Below are positions 1 to 8,263 of a DNA stretch of 64,000 nt, piece after piece; position 1 is the stretch's first letter; each line of letters starts with the position of its first letter. The translations under genes and the position numbers were made by a program. Source of the stretch: JBHHYU01 sp046757725 (GTDB lineage Bacteria > Desulfobacterota > Binatia > UBA9968). The stretch spans positions 3,678-67,677 of the forward strand of contig JBHHYU010000007.1 of assembly GCA_046757725.1 (NCBI GenBank), given 5' to 3'. The notes below the pieces were generated by a model. It was not told the origin of the DNA. It ran no database searches and saw only the letters and a program-made list of their open reading frames with translations.

Positions 1-1473
1 AAGACAAGGTTTTACAAAGCTATCGTCGTCGTTTTGGTCTCGCTGGTTGTGGGCTTAGGGGCAAGCATGGGGCTGCAAGTGGATTCTGAGAGCAGTGCTC
101 AGGATGTCACTAGTAGGCTGACAGGAGCTGTCTCCGGCACGACCGTGAGACGCCAGGGGTTTCCGTCTTTTGTCTCTTTGGCAAAAAAAGTCAGTCCGAC
201 CGTGGTTAATGTTTCTACCACGCAGGTGAGCCAGCAAAGCCCTCAACCGTTTGCAAGTCCCTTTAGTGAGGAGGATCCGTTCAACGAATTCTGGAAGAGA
301 TTCTTCGGCGGTCCGTTACCTCAGGGTCCATATCGCCAAAAAAGTCTCGGATCCGGGTTTATCATAGACCGCCAGGGCTTTATACTGACCAACAATCATG
401 TTGTCGACAACGCACAGAAGATCATAGTCAAATTAGCAGATGGAAAGGAACTTGACGCCAAGGTTGTCGGTAAGGACGCAAAAACCGATATAGCGATTAT
501 CAAGGTCAACGCGGAAGGCGATCTTCCTGTAGCCATTTTAGGGGATTCGGATCACCTCCAGGTGGGAGAGTGGGTCTTGGCGATCGGAAACCCGTTTGGG
601 TTAGACCACAGCGTAACCTCTGGAATTGTCAGCGCGAAGGGCAGGCAAATCGGCCAGGGCCCCTATGATAACTTTATACAGACAGATGCCTCCATCAACC
701 CGGGGAATTCCGGGGGACCACTGTTAAATCTCAAGGGAGAAGTCGTAGGCATCAATACCGCTATATTCAGCAGGAGCGGGGGAAATATCGGGATCGGTTT
801 TGCCATTCCCATCAACCTCGTGAGGGAACTGCTGCCCCAGCTCAAGGCCAAGGGGAAGGTGACGCGAGGTTATTTGGGAGTTTTCTTCCAGAAAGTTACT
901 CCCGAAATCGCCGAGTCTCTGGAAATGAGCAATGCTCACGGAGCCCTTGTCGCCAATGTATTGAAAGATGGGCCCGCGGCAAAGGCCGGAATGAAGGTCG
1001 GTGACGTGATTATTGAGTTTGATGGGAAGGAAATCAAGGACTCTCGCGATCTTCCCAATATTGTGGCCCGTACGCCAGTGAGCCGGAAAGTCCCCGTGAA
1101 AGTATTACGTGACAAGAAAGTAGTTACCCTATCCGTGGTCATTGGTAAGCTCAAGGAGGAGCAATTGGCTGCCTCGGCTCTGGAAAAGGGAAAGCTGGGG
1201 CTGACAGTGCAAAAAGTAACGCCCGAGATAGCAGAGAGTTTGGGGCTGGATCGTGCGGTGGGAGTCGTGGTCACGGCCGTCAAGCCGGGGAGCACCGCAG
1301 GGGAAGCAGGATTACGCAGGGGCGATGTCATACTGGAAATTAATCGCAAAAAGGTTCGCAATCTAGCGGACTATCGAAAGGCTATAGGGCGAATCGAGAA
1401 GGGTAAAAGAATCCTGCTATTGGTCCAGCGCAGAGGAAATACTCTTTTCCTCTCCCTCAAAGCCTCTCGCTAA
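1..1473 (+). CDS. htrA: HtrA/DegP-family periplasmic serine protease (5' end outside window)
   Basis: Periplasmic ATP-independent protease/chaperone that degrades misfolded envelope proteins. The frame is open from base 1, where a basic stretch (KTRFYK) followed by a hydrophobic run looks like the tail of a signal peptide, so the true start lies upstream. Counting from the TTG at 34, the trypsin-like triad is visible: His122 in TNNHVV, Asp152 in KTDIAI and Ser226 in GNSGGP. Two PDZ domains follow, at about 277-370 and 385-475. The length fits a full DegP-type Do protease with two PDZ domains. A two-component system lies 127 bp downstream on the same strand, so an envelope-stress role for the trio is plausible, but that link is inferred from position only. 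The family assignment is secure; the choice between DegP, DegQ and MucD cannot be made here. Confidence 0.95.
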   Translation, partial: KTRFYKAIVVVLVSLVVGLGASMGLQVDSESSAQDVTSRLTGAVSGTTVRRQGFPSFVSLAKKVSPTVVNVSTTQVSQQSPQPFASPFSEEDPFNEFWKRFFGGPLPQGPYRQKSLGSGFIIDRQGFILTNNHVVDNAQKIIVKLADGKELDAKVVGKDAKTDIAIIKVNAEGDLPVAILGDSDHLQVGEWVLAIGNPFGLDHSVTSGIVSAKGRQIGQGPYDNFIQTDASINPGNSGGPLLNLKGEVVGINTAIFSRSGGNIGIGFAIPINLVRELLPQLKAKGKVTRGYLGVFFQKVTPEIAESLEMSNAHGALVANVLKDGPAAKAGMKVGDVIIEFDGKEIKDSRDLPNIVARTPVSRKVPVKVLRDKKVVTLSVVIGKLKEEQLAASALEKGKLGLTVQKVTPEIAESLGLDRAVGVVVTAVKPGSTAGEAGLRRGDVILEINRKKVRNLADYRKAIGRIEKGKRILLLVQRRGNTLFLSLKASR

Positions 1474-1498
1474 CCGCCTTGTGGAGATTGTCTTCAAG

Positions 1499-1538
1499 AG
1501 GGGTTCGGGGGGGGCAAAACGACTCACTCCGGACCCCT
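1499..1538 (+). terminator. stem-loop after htrA
   Basis: AGGGGTTCGG (1499-1508) can pair with CCGGACCCCT (1529-1538), giving a 10-bp stem with one G-U pair and a 20-nt loop. It begins 25 bp after the htrA stop codon. No strong T-run follows (only TGAATCTTTAAT), so it may be a weak intrinsic terminator or an attenuating structure before the kinase gene. Confidence 0.45.
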
Positions 1539-1600
1539 GAATCTTTAATCCGGGGGCGTATCGTGTCATTACCCTTGGGCACCCTTCGTATCTTCGCGTT

Positions 1601-3355
1601 ATGAAAAGATTTATCTTACCAGGATACTTCTTCGCCTCTGTTCTCCTGCTCTTCTTTTTGGTTTCCTTCTATGCCTTTTCTGAGGCCAACCGACTCCAGC
1701 GAGAACTCCTTCTCCAGACCCAAGCCAGGGGCGCCGCTTTGGCCGAGGCCATGGAGACCAACGTAAAAAACGCTATCCTCGGCAACTCCATTTTGGAAGA
1801 TCTCATCACCCAGCGCCTTCTCGATAACGCCCGGCTGATCGATCAACTCCTCTTGTCCGGACAGGTAGATGGAAAACTCCTCAGGGAAATCAGTACCATG
1901 AACCACCTCCAGAAGATCGATCTTCTCGATCAAAGAGGACGCCGCTGGCAGCCCACCCACCCCTCCACGATTCAAAGGCGGATGGAGGAGATGATGACAA
2001 GGATGAGGAGTTTCGAAGCCGAGAAATCCGCACAGGACGAAGAGACCATGATGATCTTTATGTGGGGAAGGCACTGGCAATTGCCTGGAGAGGAAAACCC
2101 TTCTCCTGTAAAGCTACCTCCCACTGTGGCGGAACGAAAATTTTGGGAAGGGAGTATCTTTGGAGTAGCCATCCGTGCCCGCAGTTTTCCCGGTATTATT
2201 GCGGTCCACGCTAATGCCGAATACATCCTAAACTTCAGGAAAGAAATTGCAGTTCAAAGGCAGATCCAGGAGCTCGGACGTCAATCCGACATCGAGCATG
2301 TAGCCCTGCTTGATAAGGACCTGAAGGTCATAGCACATACGGACCCCGGCCGCGTCAGTCAGCAGGAAGAGAACAGCTTTATCCTGAAGGTCAAGGCCGA
2401 CAGGGAACCCCTCGGCCGGATTGTCAAGACCGCGGGAGGGACGCGGACCTACGACGTGGTCAAGCCCATTACACTGAATAACTCAACCTTGGGTTTTCTC
2501 GAAATCGGGCTCTCCCTAGGGCCGATGGAAAGGGCCTGGCATAAGAGCCTTCGTTCAATGATCGTACTGGCGTTGACCATTCTTGCCGTGGGCGTCCTGG
2601 GAATGGCGGCGATTTTTTATACCCAACACTCTCACCTGGAAAGAATAAAGTCCCTGGAGGCCGAGGTCGCCCGCCAGGAACATCTCTCGGCACTGGGAAA
2701 TCTCTCTGCCACCGTGGCTCACGAGATCAGAAACCCTTTGAACGCGATCTCTATGGGACTTCAACGTCTCAAAGCCGAGTTTCAGCCGACTCAGGATGTA
2801 GACCAATATTCCCGCTTCGTTGAGTTGATGCAGGGAGAGGTGCATCGCCTCAACTCCATTGTAGAGGAATTTCTCTCCCTCGCACGCCCCCTTGAACTCA
2901 AACGTAGAGAGCTAAAAATAGCGGAGATGTTGACTGAGTTGGTTGCTTTCGTGGGCAGTGACGCCCAGCGATCCAGAGTTAAACTGGACGTGCTCACCGA
3001 GCCGGACATTCCGGTGATCAGGGCAGACCGAAATTATCTTAAACAGGTTTTGTTGAACCTCGTGCTCAATGGGGTTCAAGCCATGCCTGATGGCGGCACC
3101 TTGACCTTGAAGGCAAGCGCCTCGCGACGCCATCTGCTTTTGACTGTTGCGGACACGGGCGTTGGGATCTCGCCTGAAATCCTACCTCGAATCTTTGAGC
3201 CGTACTTCACAACCAAGGCCAAAGGCTCGGGACTGGGGCTGGCGATCGCTCGCAGGATTGTCGAGGCTCACGGCGGAACCCTCACGGTGGACAGTAAGGC
3301 CAGCCAAGGGAGCCGCTTCCAGCTTTCGATACCTCTTGAGGGTACGGAGAGTTAA
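1601..3355 (+). CDS. membrane sensor histidine kinase (NtrB/ZraS-like)
   Basis: Sensor kinase of a two-component system, 584 residues. One N-terminal membrane segment (about 5-27), a long extracytoplasmic region (about 30-317) and a second membrane segment (about 319-340) enclose the sensor part. A short coiled-coil linker then leads to the phosphoacceptor helix with His374 in AHEIRNPLN. The ATPase domain shows the N box (LLNLVLNG, about 484-491), the G1 box DTGVGI (518-523) and the G2 box GSGLGLAI (about 542-549). The His-box and ATPase motifs resemble kinases that partner sigma-54 activators, which fits the next gene, starting 3 bp after the stop. The ligand is unknown. No clear Shine-Dalgarno sequence precedes the ATG. 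Confidence 0.93.
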   Translation: MKRFILPGYFFASVLLLFFLVSFYAFSEANRLQRELLLQTQARGAALAEAMETNVKNAILGNSILEDLITQRLLDNARLIDQLLLSGQVDGKLLREISTMNHLQKIDLLDQRGRRWQPTHPSTIQRRMEEMMTRMRSFEAEKSAQDEETMMIFMWGRHWQLPGEENPSPVKLPPTVAERKFWEGSIFGVAIRARSFPGIIAVHANAEYILNFRKEIAVQRQIQELGRQSDIEHVALLDKDLKVIAHTDPGRVSQQEENSFILKVKADREPLGRIVKTAGGTRTYDVVKPITLNNSTLGFLEIGLSLGPMERAWHKSLRSMIVLALTILAVGVLGMAAIFYTQHSHLERIKSLEAEVARQEHLSALGNLSATVAHEIRNPLNAISMGLQRLKAEFQPTQDVDQYSRFVELMQGEVHRLNSIVEEFLSLARPLELKRRELKIAEMLTELVAFVGSDAQRSRVKLDVLTEPDIPVIRADRNYLKQVLLNLVLNGVQAMPDGGTLTLKASASRRHLLLTVADTGVGISPEILPRIFEPYFTTKAKGSGLGLAIARRIVEAHGGTLTVDSKASQGSRFQLSIPLEGTES

Positions 3356-3358
3356 ATC

Positions 3359-4726
3359 GTGGAAACTTTCCGGATTCTCGTGGTGGACGATGAGCTGACC
3401 CAGCTCGAACTGGTCGCGGGTTTCCTAAAAAAACAGGGCTTTCCGACAGTCTCGGCTGCAACCTCTGAGAAGGCTCTCCGAATCTTTCGTCAGGAACCCT
3501 TCGACCTAGTCCTAACGGACCAAAAAATGCCAAACATGACGGGCCTGGAGTTACTGAAGGCCATTCAAACCATCAACCCCGAGACCGCGGTTATCGTAAT
3601 GACTGCTTATGGCAACATAGAATCAGCGGTCTCCGCCATCAAAGAGGGCGCAACCGACTACCTAACCAAGCCCTTGAATCTCGAAGAGATGCTATACCGG
3701 ATTCGGCAGGTCAGTGAACGTCATCGCCTCTTTACGGAGAACCGGTATCTCCGAGAGACCTTACGGGAAAGGCACCGCATAGAAGGCATCATCGGGGATA
3801 GCGACCAGATGCTGGAGGTCATTTCTCTAGCACGACGTATAGCATTGAGTGAGGTGACGGTGTTGATTCGCGGAGAGAGTGGGACAGGAAAGGAACTCAT
3901 TGCCAAGGCTATCCATTTTGGTAGCTCCAGGGCATCGGCTCCTCTCGTCAAGGTCAACTGTGCAGCCCTGCCCGAAACCTTGTTGGAATCCGAACTCTTC
4001 GGCCATGAGAAAGGATCCTTCACCGGGGCGGTGGCCATGCGCAAGGGGCGCTTCGAGCTGGCGGATGGCGGGAGCTTGTTTCTGGACGAAATCGGAGACC
4101 TGCCCTTGCATCTTCAGGCAAAGCTCCTACGGGTCCTTCAGGAGAGAGAATTTGAGCGTGTAGGTTCCAGTGAGCCTGTTCGCGTCAATGTCCGGATCCT
4201 AGCCGCCACCCATAGGGACCTTGAGGCGCTGCTTCGTTCCGGCCAATTCCGGGAGGACCTCTATTATCGGTTGAATGTCGTGACCGTTGTCCTACCACCT
4301 CTGAGGGAACGGCGGCAGGATCTCTCTCCGCTAATCGATCACTTCCTTCAAGTATTCACAGAGAAAAACGGCAAGACGATCCGAGGCTTTACCCATGAAG
4401 CCAGGGAGGCGCTGTTGCGCTACGACTACCCGGGAAATGTCCGGGAGCTTGAAAATCTTATTGAAAGGGCTGTGGTGCTTACCAGGGACGAGGTGATCGG
4501 TAGAAGCGATCTACCCTTGATTGTTCAAGAGCCCCAACGAGACGAGAAGGAGGGGACCAGCCTCCCTGCGGCAGTGGAAGGAGCAGAGCGCCGAATGATT
4601 AGAGAAGCACTCGCCCGCTCTGGAGGGATTCAGACCCGGGCCGCCGAACTACTGGGCATAAGCGAGCGGGGCTTACGGTACAAGCTCAAGAAATACGGCC
4701 TTCGAGGAGAAGATTCCAACACTTAA
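3359..4726 (+). CDS. sigma-54-dependent response regulator (NtrC/ZraR family)
   Basis: DNA-binding response regulator that activates RNA polymerase containing sigma-54; 455 residues with a GTG start. The receiver domain (about 5-118) has the acidic pair Asp10/Asp11 and the phosphoacceptor Asp54 in VLTDQKMP. The AAA+ domain follows (about 143-370) with Walker A GESGTGKE (172-179), the sigma-54 contact loop GSFTGA (219-224) and Walker B LFLDEI (240-245). A Fis-type helix-turn-helix (TRAAELLGISERGLRYKL) closes the protein. It is almost certainly co-transcribed and paired with the kinase 3 bp upstream. Its targets are unknown. I looked for a sigma-54 promoter near the neighbouring starts and found no convincing one. 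Confidence 0.96.
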   Translation: METFRILVVDDELTQLELVAGFLKKQGFPTVSAATSEKALRIFRQEPFDLVLTDQKMPNMTGLELLKAIQTINPETAVIVMTAYGNIESAVSAIKEGATDYLTKPLNLEEMLYRIRQVSERHRLFTENRYLRETLRERHRIEGIIGDSDQMLEVISLARRIALSEVTVLIRGESGTGKELIAKAIHFGSSRASAPLVKVNCAALPETLLESELFGHEKGSFTGAVAMRKGRFELADGGSLFLDEIGDLPLHLQAKLLRVLQEREFERVGSSEPVRVNVRILAATHRDLEALLRSGQFREDLYYRLNVVTVVLPPLRERRQDLSPLIDHFLQVFTEKNGKTIRGFTHEAREALLRYDYPGNVRELENLIERAVVLTRDEVIGRSDLPLIVQEPQRDEKEGTSLPAAVEGAERRMIREALARSGGIQTRAAELLGISERGLRYKLKKYGLRGEDSNT

Positions 4727-4742
4727 TCACTATCCGAGCGGG

Positions 4743-4774
4743 ACGGCGATTCCAAAGTAGAAGGCCCGCGCCGT
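4743..4774. other. inverted repeat between convergent genes
   Basis: ACGGCG (4743-4748) and CGCCGT (4769-4774) form 6-bp arms around a 20-nt spacer in the 101-bp gap between the convergent response regulator and TetR genes. A second pair, GGCCC and GGGCC, overlaps it. No T-run follows on either strand, so a terminator role is only possible, not shown. Confidence 0.25.
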
Positions 4775-4827
4775 GAGGTGTGAGGGCCGAAGTGACCAAC
4801 GAGTCAGGCGACCCTTATGGCATAGCC

Positions 4828-5511
4828 CTAGGCTGAATTCTGCCAGAGGGAGAAGGCTTTTTTTCCCTTCTGAGAAGAATAAGTGGTAAACCAGGGTTCC
4901 AGGTTACTGCCCCCTTTGAGAACACCAAAGAAAAAGACCCTCAGTACCTGATCCACCAATTCGGGAAGGGAAAGATCGCGCCTGGGATGATACCAGGTAT
5001 AGATCCAGTTCATCATCCCGAATAGGCAAAAGGCGGCAACCCTTAAATCCAATCCTTTTCTCCCCTCCCGGCTCTGTAACTCCTCAAGGAGATCCACCAA
5101 AATCTTCACGTAACGGCGCTTGAGAACCAGAATCTTTTCTTGGAATTCACCTGTCAGTGACTCTTCCTCACGTGCCATCACCTTCATCTCGACCATGTTG
5201 TACAGGAAGAAACCCAGGTGATTTTCCGCAAAACCGCGGATCCTGACCCTCACATCTTCATGGGGATCTTCCACCTTTTCCCATCTGCCCAGCAAGGTCA
5301 AGAAACAGTGTTCCTGAATCAGGAATAGGAGCTCGTCTTTGGTACGAAAATAGTAGTAGAGACCCGCCAAGCTCATGCCCTGTGCACGGGCTATGTCACG
5401 AATGGAGGTGCGGTGAAAACCTTTTTCAGCAAAGATTCCTGCCGAAGTTTTGAGAATCTGCTGGAGCTTATCATCATGCTGACGGGTGACCGGTTCAAAC
5501 CGCTTAGCCAT
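4828..5511 (-). CDS. TetR-family regulator, likely repressor of the divergent paa genes
   Basis: One-component repressor of 227 residues if started at the ATG at 5511. The N-terminal helix-turn-helix is typical of TetR (TSIRDIARAQGMSLAGLYYYF, about residues 35-55, followed by RTKDEL). The C-terminal part is the usual variable ligand domain. It is divergent from paaF-paaG-paaH-paaJ, so control of that operon by an acyl-CoA such as phenylacetyl-CoA is the natural inference (PaaR proteins of this family are known elsewhere). An ATG 27 bp upstream (5538) is an alternative start. I prefer 5511 because it leaves a TTGACA box and an AT-rich possible -10 upstream, and because the upstream GGAGGT is too far from 5538 to serve it. 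Neither start has a good ribosome binding site. Confidence 0.88.
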   Translation of the reverse strand: MAKRFEPVTRQHDDKLQQILKTSAGIFAEKGFHRTSIRDIARAQGMSLAGLYYYFRTKDELLFLIQEHCFLTLLGRWEKVEDPHEDVRVRIRGFAENHLGFFLYNMVEMKVMAREEESLTGEFQEKILVLKRRYVKILVDLLEELQSREGRKGLDLRVAAFCLFGMMNWIYTWYHPRRDLSLPELVDQVLRVFFFGVLKGGSNLEPWFTTYSSQKGKKAFSLWQNSA

Positions 5512-5516
5512 TAATA

Positions 5517-5548
5517 AATATATTTGCAAATCACTCATGGTGTGTCAA
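5517..5548 (-). promoter_or_regulatory. possible tetR promoter with internal palindrome
   Basis: On the minus strand TTGACA (5548-5543) is followed after 20 nt by TATATT (5522-5517). The spacer is longer than the usual 17 nt, which weakens the call. The perfect 10-bp palindrome ATTTGCAAAT (5522-5531) lies between the two boxes, a position suited to autorepression. Transcription would begin near the ATG at 5511, giving a leaderless or nearly leaderless message. Confidence 0.3.
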
Positions 5549-5626
5549 TCGGAAGACATACCTCCCGCGTTCACCCGCTCTCACCATCATGATGCCTTTT
5601 GTTGCCTGCCTCTCAAACGCACCGGC

Positions 5627-5665
5627 ATGACTTCTGACTTACGACTTATGACTTTGGACCTTGAC
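5627..5665. repeat. degenerate heptanucleotide tandem repeat
   Basis: Five to six imperfect 7-bp units built on TGACTTC, for example TGACTTA and CGACTTA, stand head to tail in the 313-bp gap between the TetR gene and paaF. The same 7-bp period appears in other gaps of this window (see 35625, 37486, 56565, 60248 and 18171). The rest of this gap holds no other open frame that I can support. Confidence 0.6.
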
Positions 5666-5770
5666 TAGTTCCGTTTCAATCACTGGCCTTATGACTCACT
5701 CTCTCCGCCCAGTGATCCCTTGGGACCTCCTACCTGCCGACGGCACAGCCACAATCGGATGATCTGGTTG

Positions 5771-5814
5771 TTTCAGGACGTCAACTTGAAAACTCCTCTT
5801 CTCACGTGTATAGG
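5771..5814 (+). promoter_or_regulatory. paaF promoter with overlapping imperfect palindrome
   Basis: TTGAAA (5786-5791), a 17-nt spacer and TATAGG (5809-5814) form a good sigma-70-type promoter directed at paaF. The -10 box ends only 10 nt before the ATG, so the message would be leaderless or have a leader of a few bases. A 21-bp imperfect palindrome (TTTCA at 5771-5775, TGAAA at 5787-5791) covers the -35 box and could be the operator for the divergent TetR protein. The operator is a guess from symmetry and position. Confidence 0.45.
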
Positions 5815-5824
5815 TTTGAATGTC

Positions 5825-6598
5825 ATGAGCTACGAATACATTGTGGTTGAAAAGGCGCCGCCCCTGGGCATGGTAACCCTGAACCGGCCACAGCAACTGA
5901 ACGCCCTTTCCTCTGGTCTGGTTCGTGAGCTATGCCTGGCCATGGAATCCCTGGATCACGACGGGGAGATCCGCGTCATCATCCTAACCGGTGGGGAAAA
6001 GGTCTTTGCTGCGGGAGCAGATATTAAAGAGATGGTCGATGCCGGGCCGTTTGACGAGCGGGTTCAAGGGCGTCTTTTGTTCAGGGATCGGATCAACAGG
6101 ATCTCCAAGCCCGTAATTGCAGCCGTGAGCGGGTATGCCCTGGGAGGAGGGTGTGAGCTGGCCATGAGCTGCGATATTATTATCGCCTCTGAAACAGCCC
6201 GGTTCGGGCAGCCGGAAGTAAACCTGGGTACGATTCCGGGGAGCGGCGGGACCCAGCGCCTGACACGGACCGTGGGAAAGGTGCGTGCCATGGAAATGGT
6301 ATTAACAGGTGAGTTCCTGAACGCAATGGAGGCGGAGCGATGCGGCCTGGTTAATAAGGTAGTCCCTGCCGAACTTCTGCTAGAAGAATCGAAAAAGATC
6401 GCGAGGAAGATCGCCGGGAAACCTCCCATTGCCGTCAAGCTGGCCAAGGAGGCCATTCTTAAAGCCTTCAATACTCCCTTGGACGAAGGACTGGAGTTCG
6501 AGCGGAAGTCTTTTTACCTCCTCTTTGCCTCGGAGGATCGCAGAGAGGGTATGAAAGCCTTCATCGAAAAACGTAAACCCCAGTTCAAAGGAAAGTAA
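5825..6598 (+). CDS. paaF: enoyl-CoA hydratase PaaF-like
   Basis: Crotonase-fold hydratase of 257 residues; in the phenylacetate pathway PaaF hydrates 2,3-dehydroadipyl-CoA. Both catalytic glutamates of true hydratases are present: Glu111 in GGCELAM and Glu131 in GQPEVNLGTIPGSGG. The oxyanion segment FAAGADIKEM also matches. The C-terminus (FIEKRKPQFKGK) has the standard family ending. The frame extends upstream to a TTG at 5720, but the ATG at 5825 gives the normal length and N-terminus. It heads a run paaF-paaG-paaH-paaJ with 9-12 bp gaps or overlaps. A general short-chain enoyl-CoA hydratase remains possible, but the gene order favours PaaF. Confidence 0.88.
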   Translation: MSYEYIVVEKAPPLGMVTLNRPQQLNALSSGLVRELCLAMESLDHDGEIRVIILTGGEKVFAAGADIKEMVDAGPFDERVQGRLLFRDRINRISKPVIAAVSGYALGGGCELAMSCDIIIASETARFGQPEVNLGTIPGSGGTQRLTRTVGKVRAMEMVLTGEFLNAMEAERCGLVNKVVPAELLLEESKKIARKIAGKPPIAVKLAKEAILKAFNTPLDEGLEFERKSFYLLFASEDRREGMKAFIEKRKPQFKGK

Positions 6599-6610
6599 GG
6601 TCAGAGTTCC

Positions 6611-7390
6611 GTGAGCTACGAAAATATCATCTATGAAAAACAAAACGGGGTAGCCACGATCACCCTGAACCGCCCCCAAGCCTTGAATGCCTTTACTCCT
6701 CCGATGAATGTTGAACTTCAGGATGCGCTGAAAAATGCAGACGCAGATAAAAGTATCCGGTGTTTCCTGATTACCGGATCCGGCCGCGCCTTCTGCGCCG
6801 GGCAAGATCTTAAAGGTCGCTCGCGGGAGCAGCGAGGCTCCCTCGGGGACTCCTTACGGCAAATGTACAACCCCATTATCCTGCGCCTTCGCCGCACGGA
6901 AAAAATTGTTATTGCTGCGGTAAACGGGGTCGCTGCTGGTGCAGGGTGCAACCTGGCTCTTGCCAGTGACCTCCGTATAGCCTCGGAAGAGGCAGTTTTT
7001 ATTCAGGCCTTCGTAAAGGTCGGACTGGCTCCGGATAGCGGCGGTAGTTTTATTCTCCCACGTCTGGTGGGGCTCAGCAAGGCGATGGAACTCCTGCTCC
7101 TTGGTGAGCCGGTGAACGCCAGGGAGGCCCTCAGGATCGGCTTGGTAACCAAAGTGATTGCTTCCGCCGAATTTCCAAAAGCGGCCCAAGAAATGGGGGA
7201 GCGATTGGCTGCCGGCCCCAGAAGCATTGGCCTGATCAAACGAGCGGTCAACCACGCGTTCCTGTCCGATCTCGAAAACCAACTAAACTACGAAGCCTAT
7301 CTCCAGGAGCTCGCAGGGAAGAGTGCCGACTTTGATGAAGGGGTGCAGGCCTTTCTGGAAAAGCGATCGCCCAACTTTACAGGAAAGTAA
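6611..7390 (+). CDS. paaG: PaaG-like 1,2-epoxyphenylacetyl-CoA isomerase
   Basis: Crotonase-fold isomerase of 259 residues with a GTG start 12 bp after paaF. In PaaG proteins the two hydratase glutamates are missing and an aspartate acts instead. That is what is seen here: the first Glu position is Asn114 (GAGCNLAL) and the second region reads KVGLAPDSGG with Asp142. FCAGQDL, the conserved YNP (about 86-88) and the ending FLEKRSPNFTGK also agree with PaaG. PaaG turns the ring epoxide of phenylacetyl-CoA into the oxepin form and shifts double bonds later in the pathway. The upper-pathway genes (paaABCDE, paaK, paaZ) are not in this window. Confidence 0.87.
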   Translation: MSYENIIYEKQNGVATITLNRPQALNAFTPPMNVELQDALKNADADKSIRCFLITGSGRAFCAGQDLKGRSREQRGSLGDSLRQMYNPIILRLRRTEKIVIAAVNGVAAGAGCNLALASDLRIASEEAVFIQAFVKVGLAPDSGGSFILPRLVGLSKAMELLLLGEPVNAREALRIGLVTKVIASAEFPKAAQEMGERLAAGPRSIGLIKRAVNHAFLSDLENQLNYEAYLQELAGKSADFDEGVQAFLEKRSPNFTGK

Positions 7391-7399
7391 CGAATTCCA

Positions 7400-8263
7400 T
7401 TGGCAACGCAAACCAAGATCGGGATTGTGGGGGCCGGCACCATGGGAGCCGGGATCGCACAGGTTTCCGTTCAATCAGGGTTTGATACGCTTGTTTATGA
7501 CATTTCCCAGGCATTGATCGATAAGGGATTGGCCCGGTTAAGGAGTTTTATTCAAAGGAGCAGGGAAAAAGGGAGAATCAGCAACGAGGAGGAAAAGCGG
7601 ATTCTCGCAAGGCTACGCGGGACACTGAAGCTTGAGGAATTTAAAGGAGCAGAGCTGGTAATTGAGGCGGCACCGGAGAAACTCGAACTCAAGCGTGAAA
7701 CCTTCAAACAACTGGATACGATCTGCGGTCCGGAGACCCTGCTTGCGACCAATACGTCATCGCTGTCGGTGACCGCAATTGCGGCGGTGACAGCCAATCC
7801 CGAGCGCGTGGTGGGAATGCACTTCTTTAATCCCCCACCCCTCATGGCCTTGGTGGAAGTGATCGAGGGAAACCGGACGAGTCCCGCAACCATAGAAAAG
7901 GCTGCTAGCCTCGCCCGTCGGATGGGAAAGACGCCGGCCCGTGCTAAAGATGTTCCCGGTTTTATTGTCAATCGCGTAGCCCGCCCTTTTTACAATGAAG
8001 CGCTACGCATCGTCGATGACGGTCAGGCTGCCCTAGAAACCATTGACCGGATCATGAAGGATGCCGGGAGTTTTCGGATGGGCCCCTTTGAGTTGATGGA
8101 CTTGATCGGGGTCGACGTCAACTTTGCAGTCACCGAGTCGCTATACCGTTCGTTCTTCGAGGATCCCAGATTTCGCCCGAGTCCTCTCCAGCACCGGATG
8201 GTCGTGGCGGGAGAGCTGGGTAGAAAAACCGGCAGGGGCTTTTATAACTATGACCAAAAATAG
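7400..8263 (+). CDS. paaH: 3-hydroxyacyl-CoA dehydrogenase, catalytic half of PaaH
   Basis: NAD-dependent 3-hydroxyacyl-CoA dehydrogenase of 287 residues, the short 3-hydroxybutyryl-CoA dehydrogenase form. The Rossmann motif GIVGAGTMGAGIAQ (about 8-21), the catalytic His141 in GMHFFNP, Asn144 and the conserved NEA segment of the C-terminal helical domain are all present. In a paa context it would oxidise 3-hydroxyadipyl-CoA to 3-oxoadipyl-CoA. The start is a TTG at 7400 with an AGGA about 15 nt upstream; no better start is visible. It overlaps the next gene by 14 bp. In E. coli PaaH this part is fused to a second half, which here is that next gene. Confidence 0.9.
   Translation: MATQTKIGIVGAGTMGAGIAQVSVQSGFDTLVYDISQALIDKGLARLRSFIQRSREKGRISNEEEKRILARLRGTLKLEEFKGAELVIEAAPEKLELKRETFKQLDTICGPETLLATNTSSLSVTAIAAVTANPERVVGMHFFNPPPLMALVEVIEGNRTSPATIEKAASLARRMGKTPARAKDVPGFIVNRVARPFYNEALRIVDDGQAALETIDRIMKDAGSFRMGPFELMDLIGVDVNFAVTESLYRSFFEDPRFRPSPLQHRMVVAGELGRKTGRGFYNYDQK

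Noticed and set aside
1541..1600. Sigma-54 promoter upstream of the kinase gene
   Set aside because: A TTGGGCACCC stretch recalls the GG element, but the GC element at the required spacing is missing.
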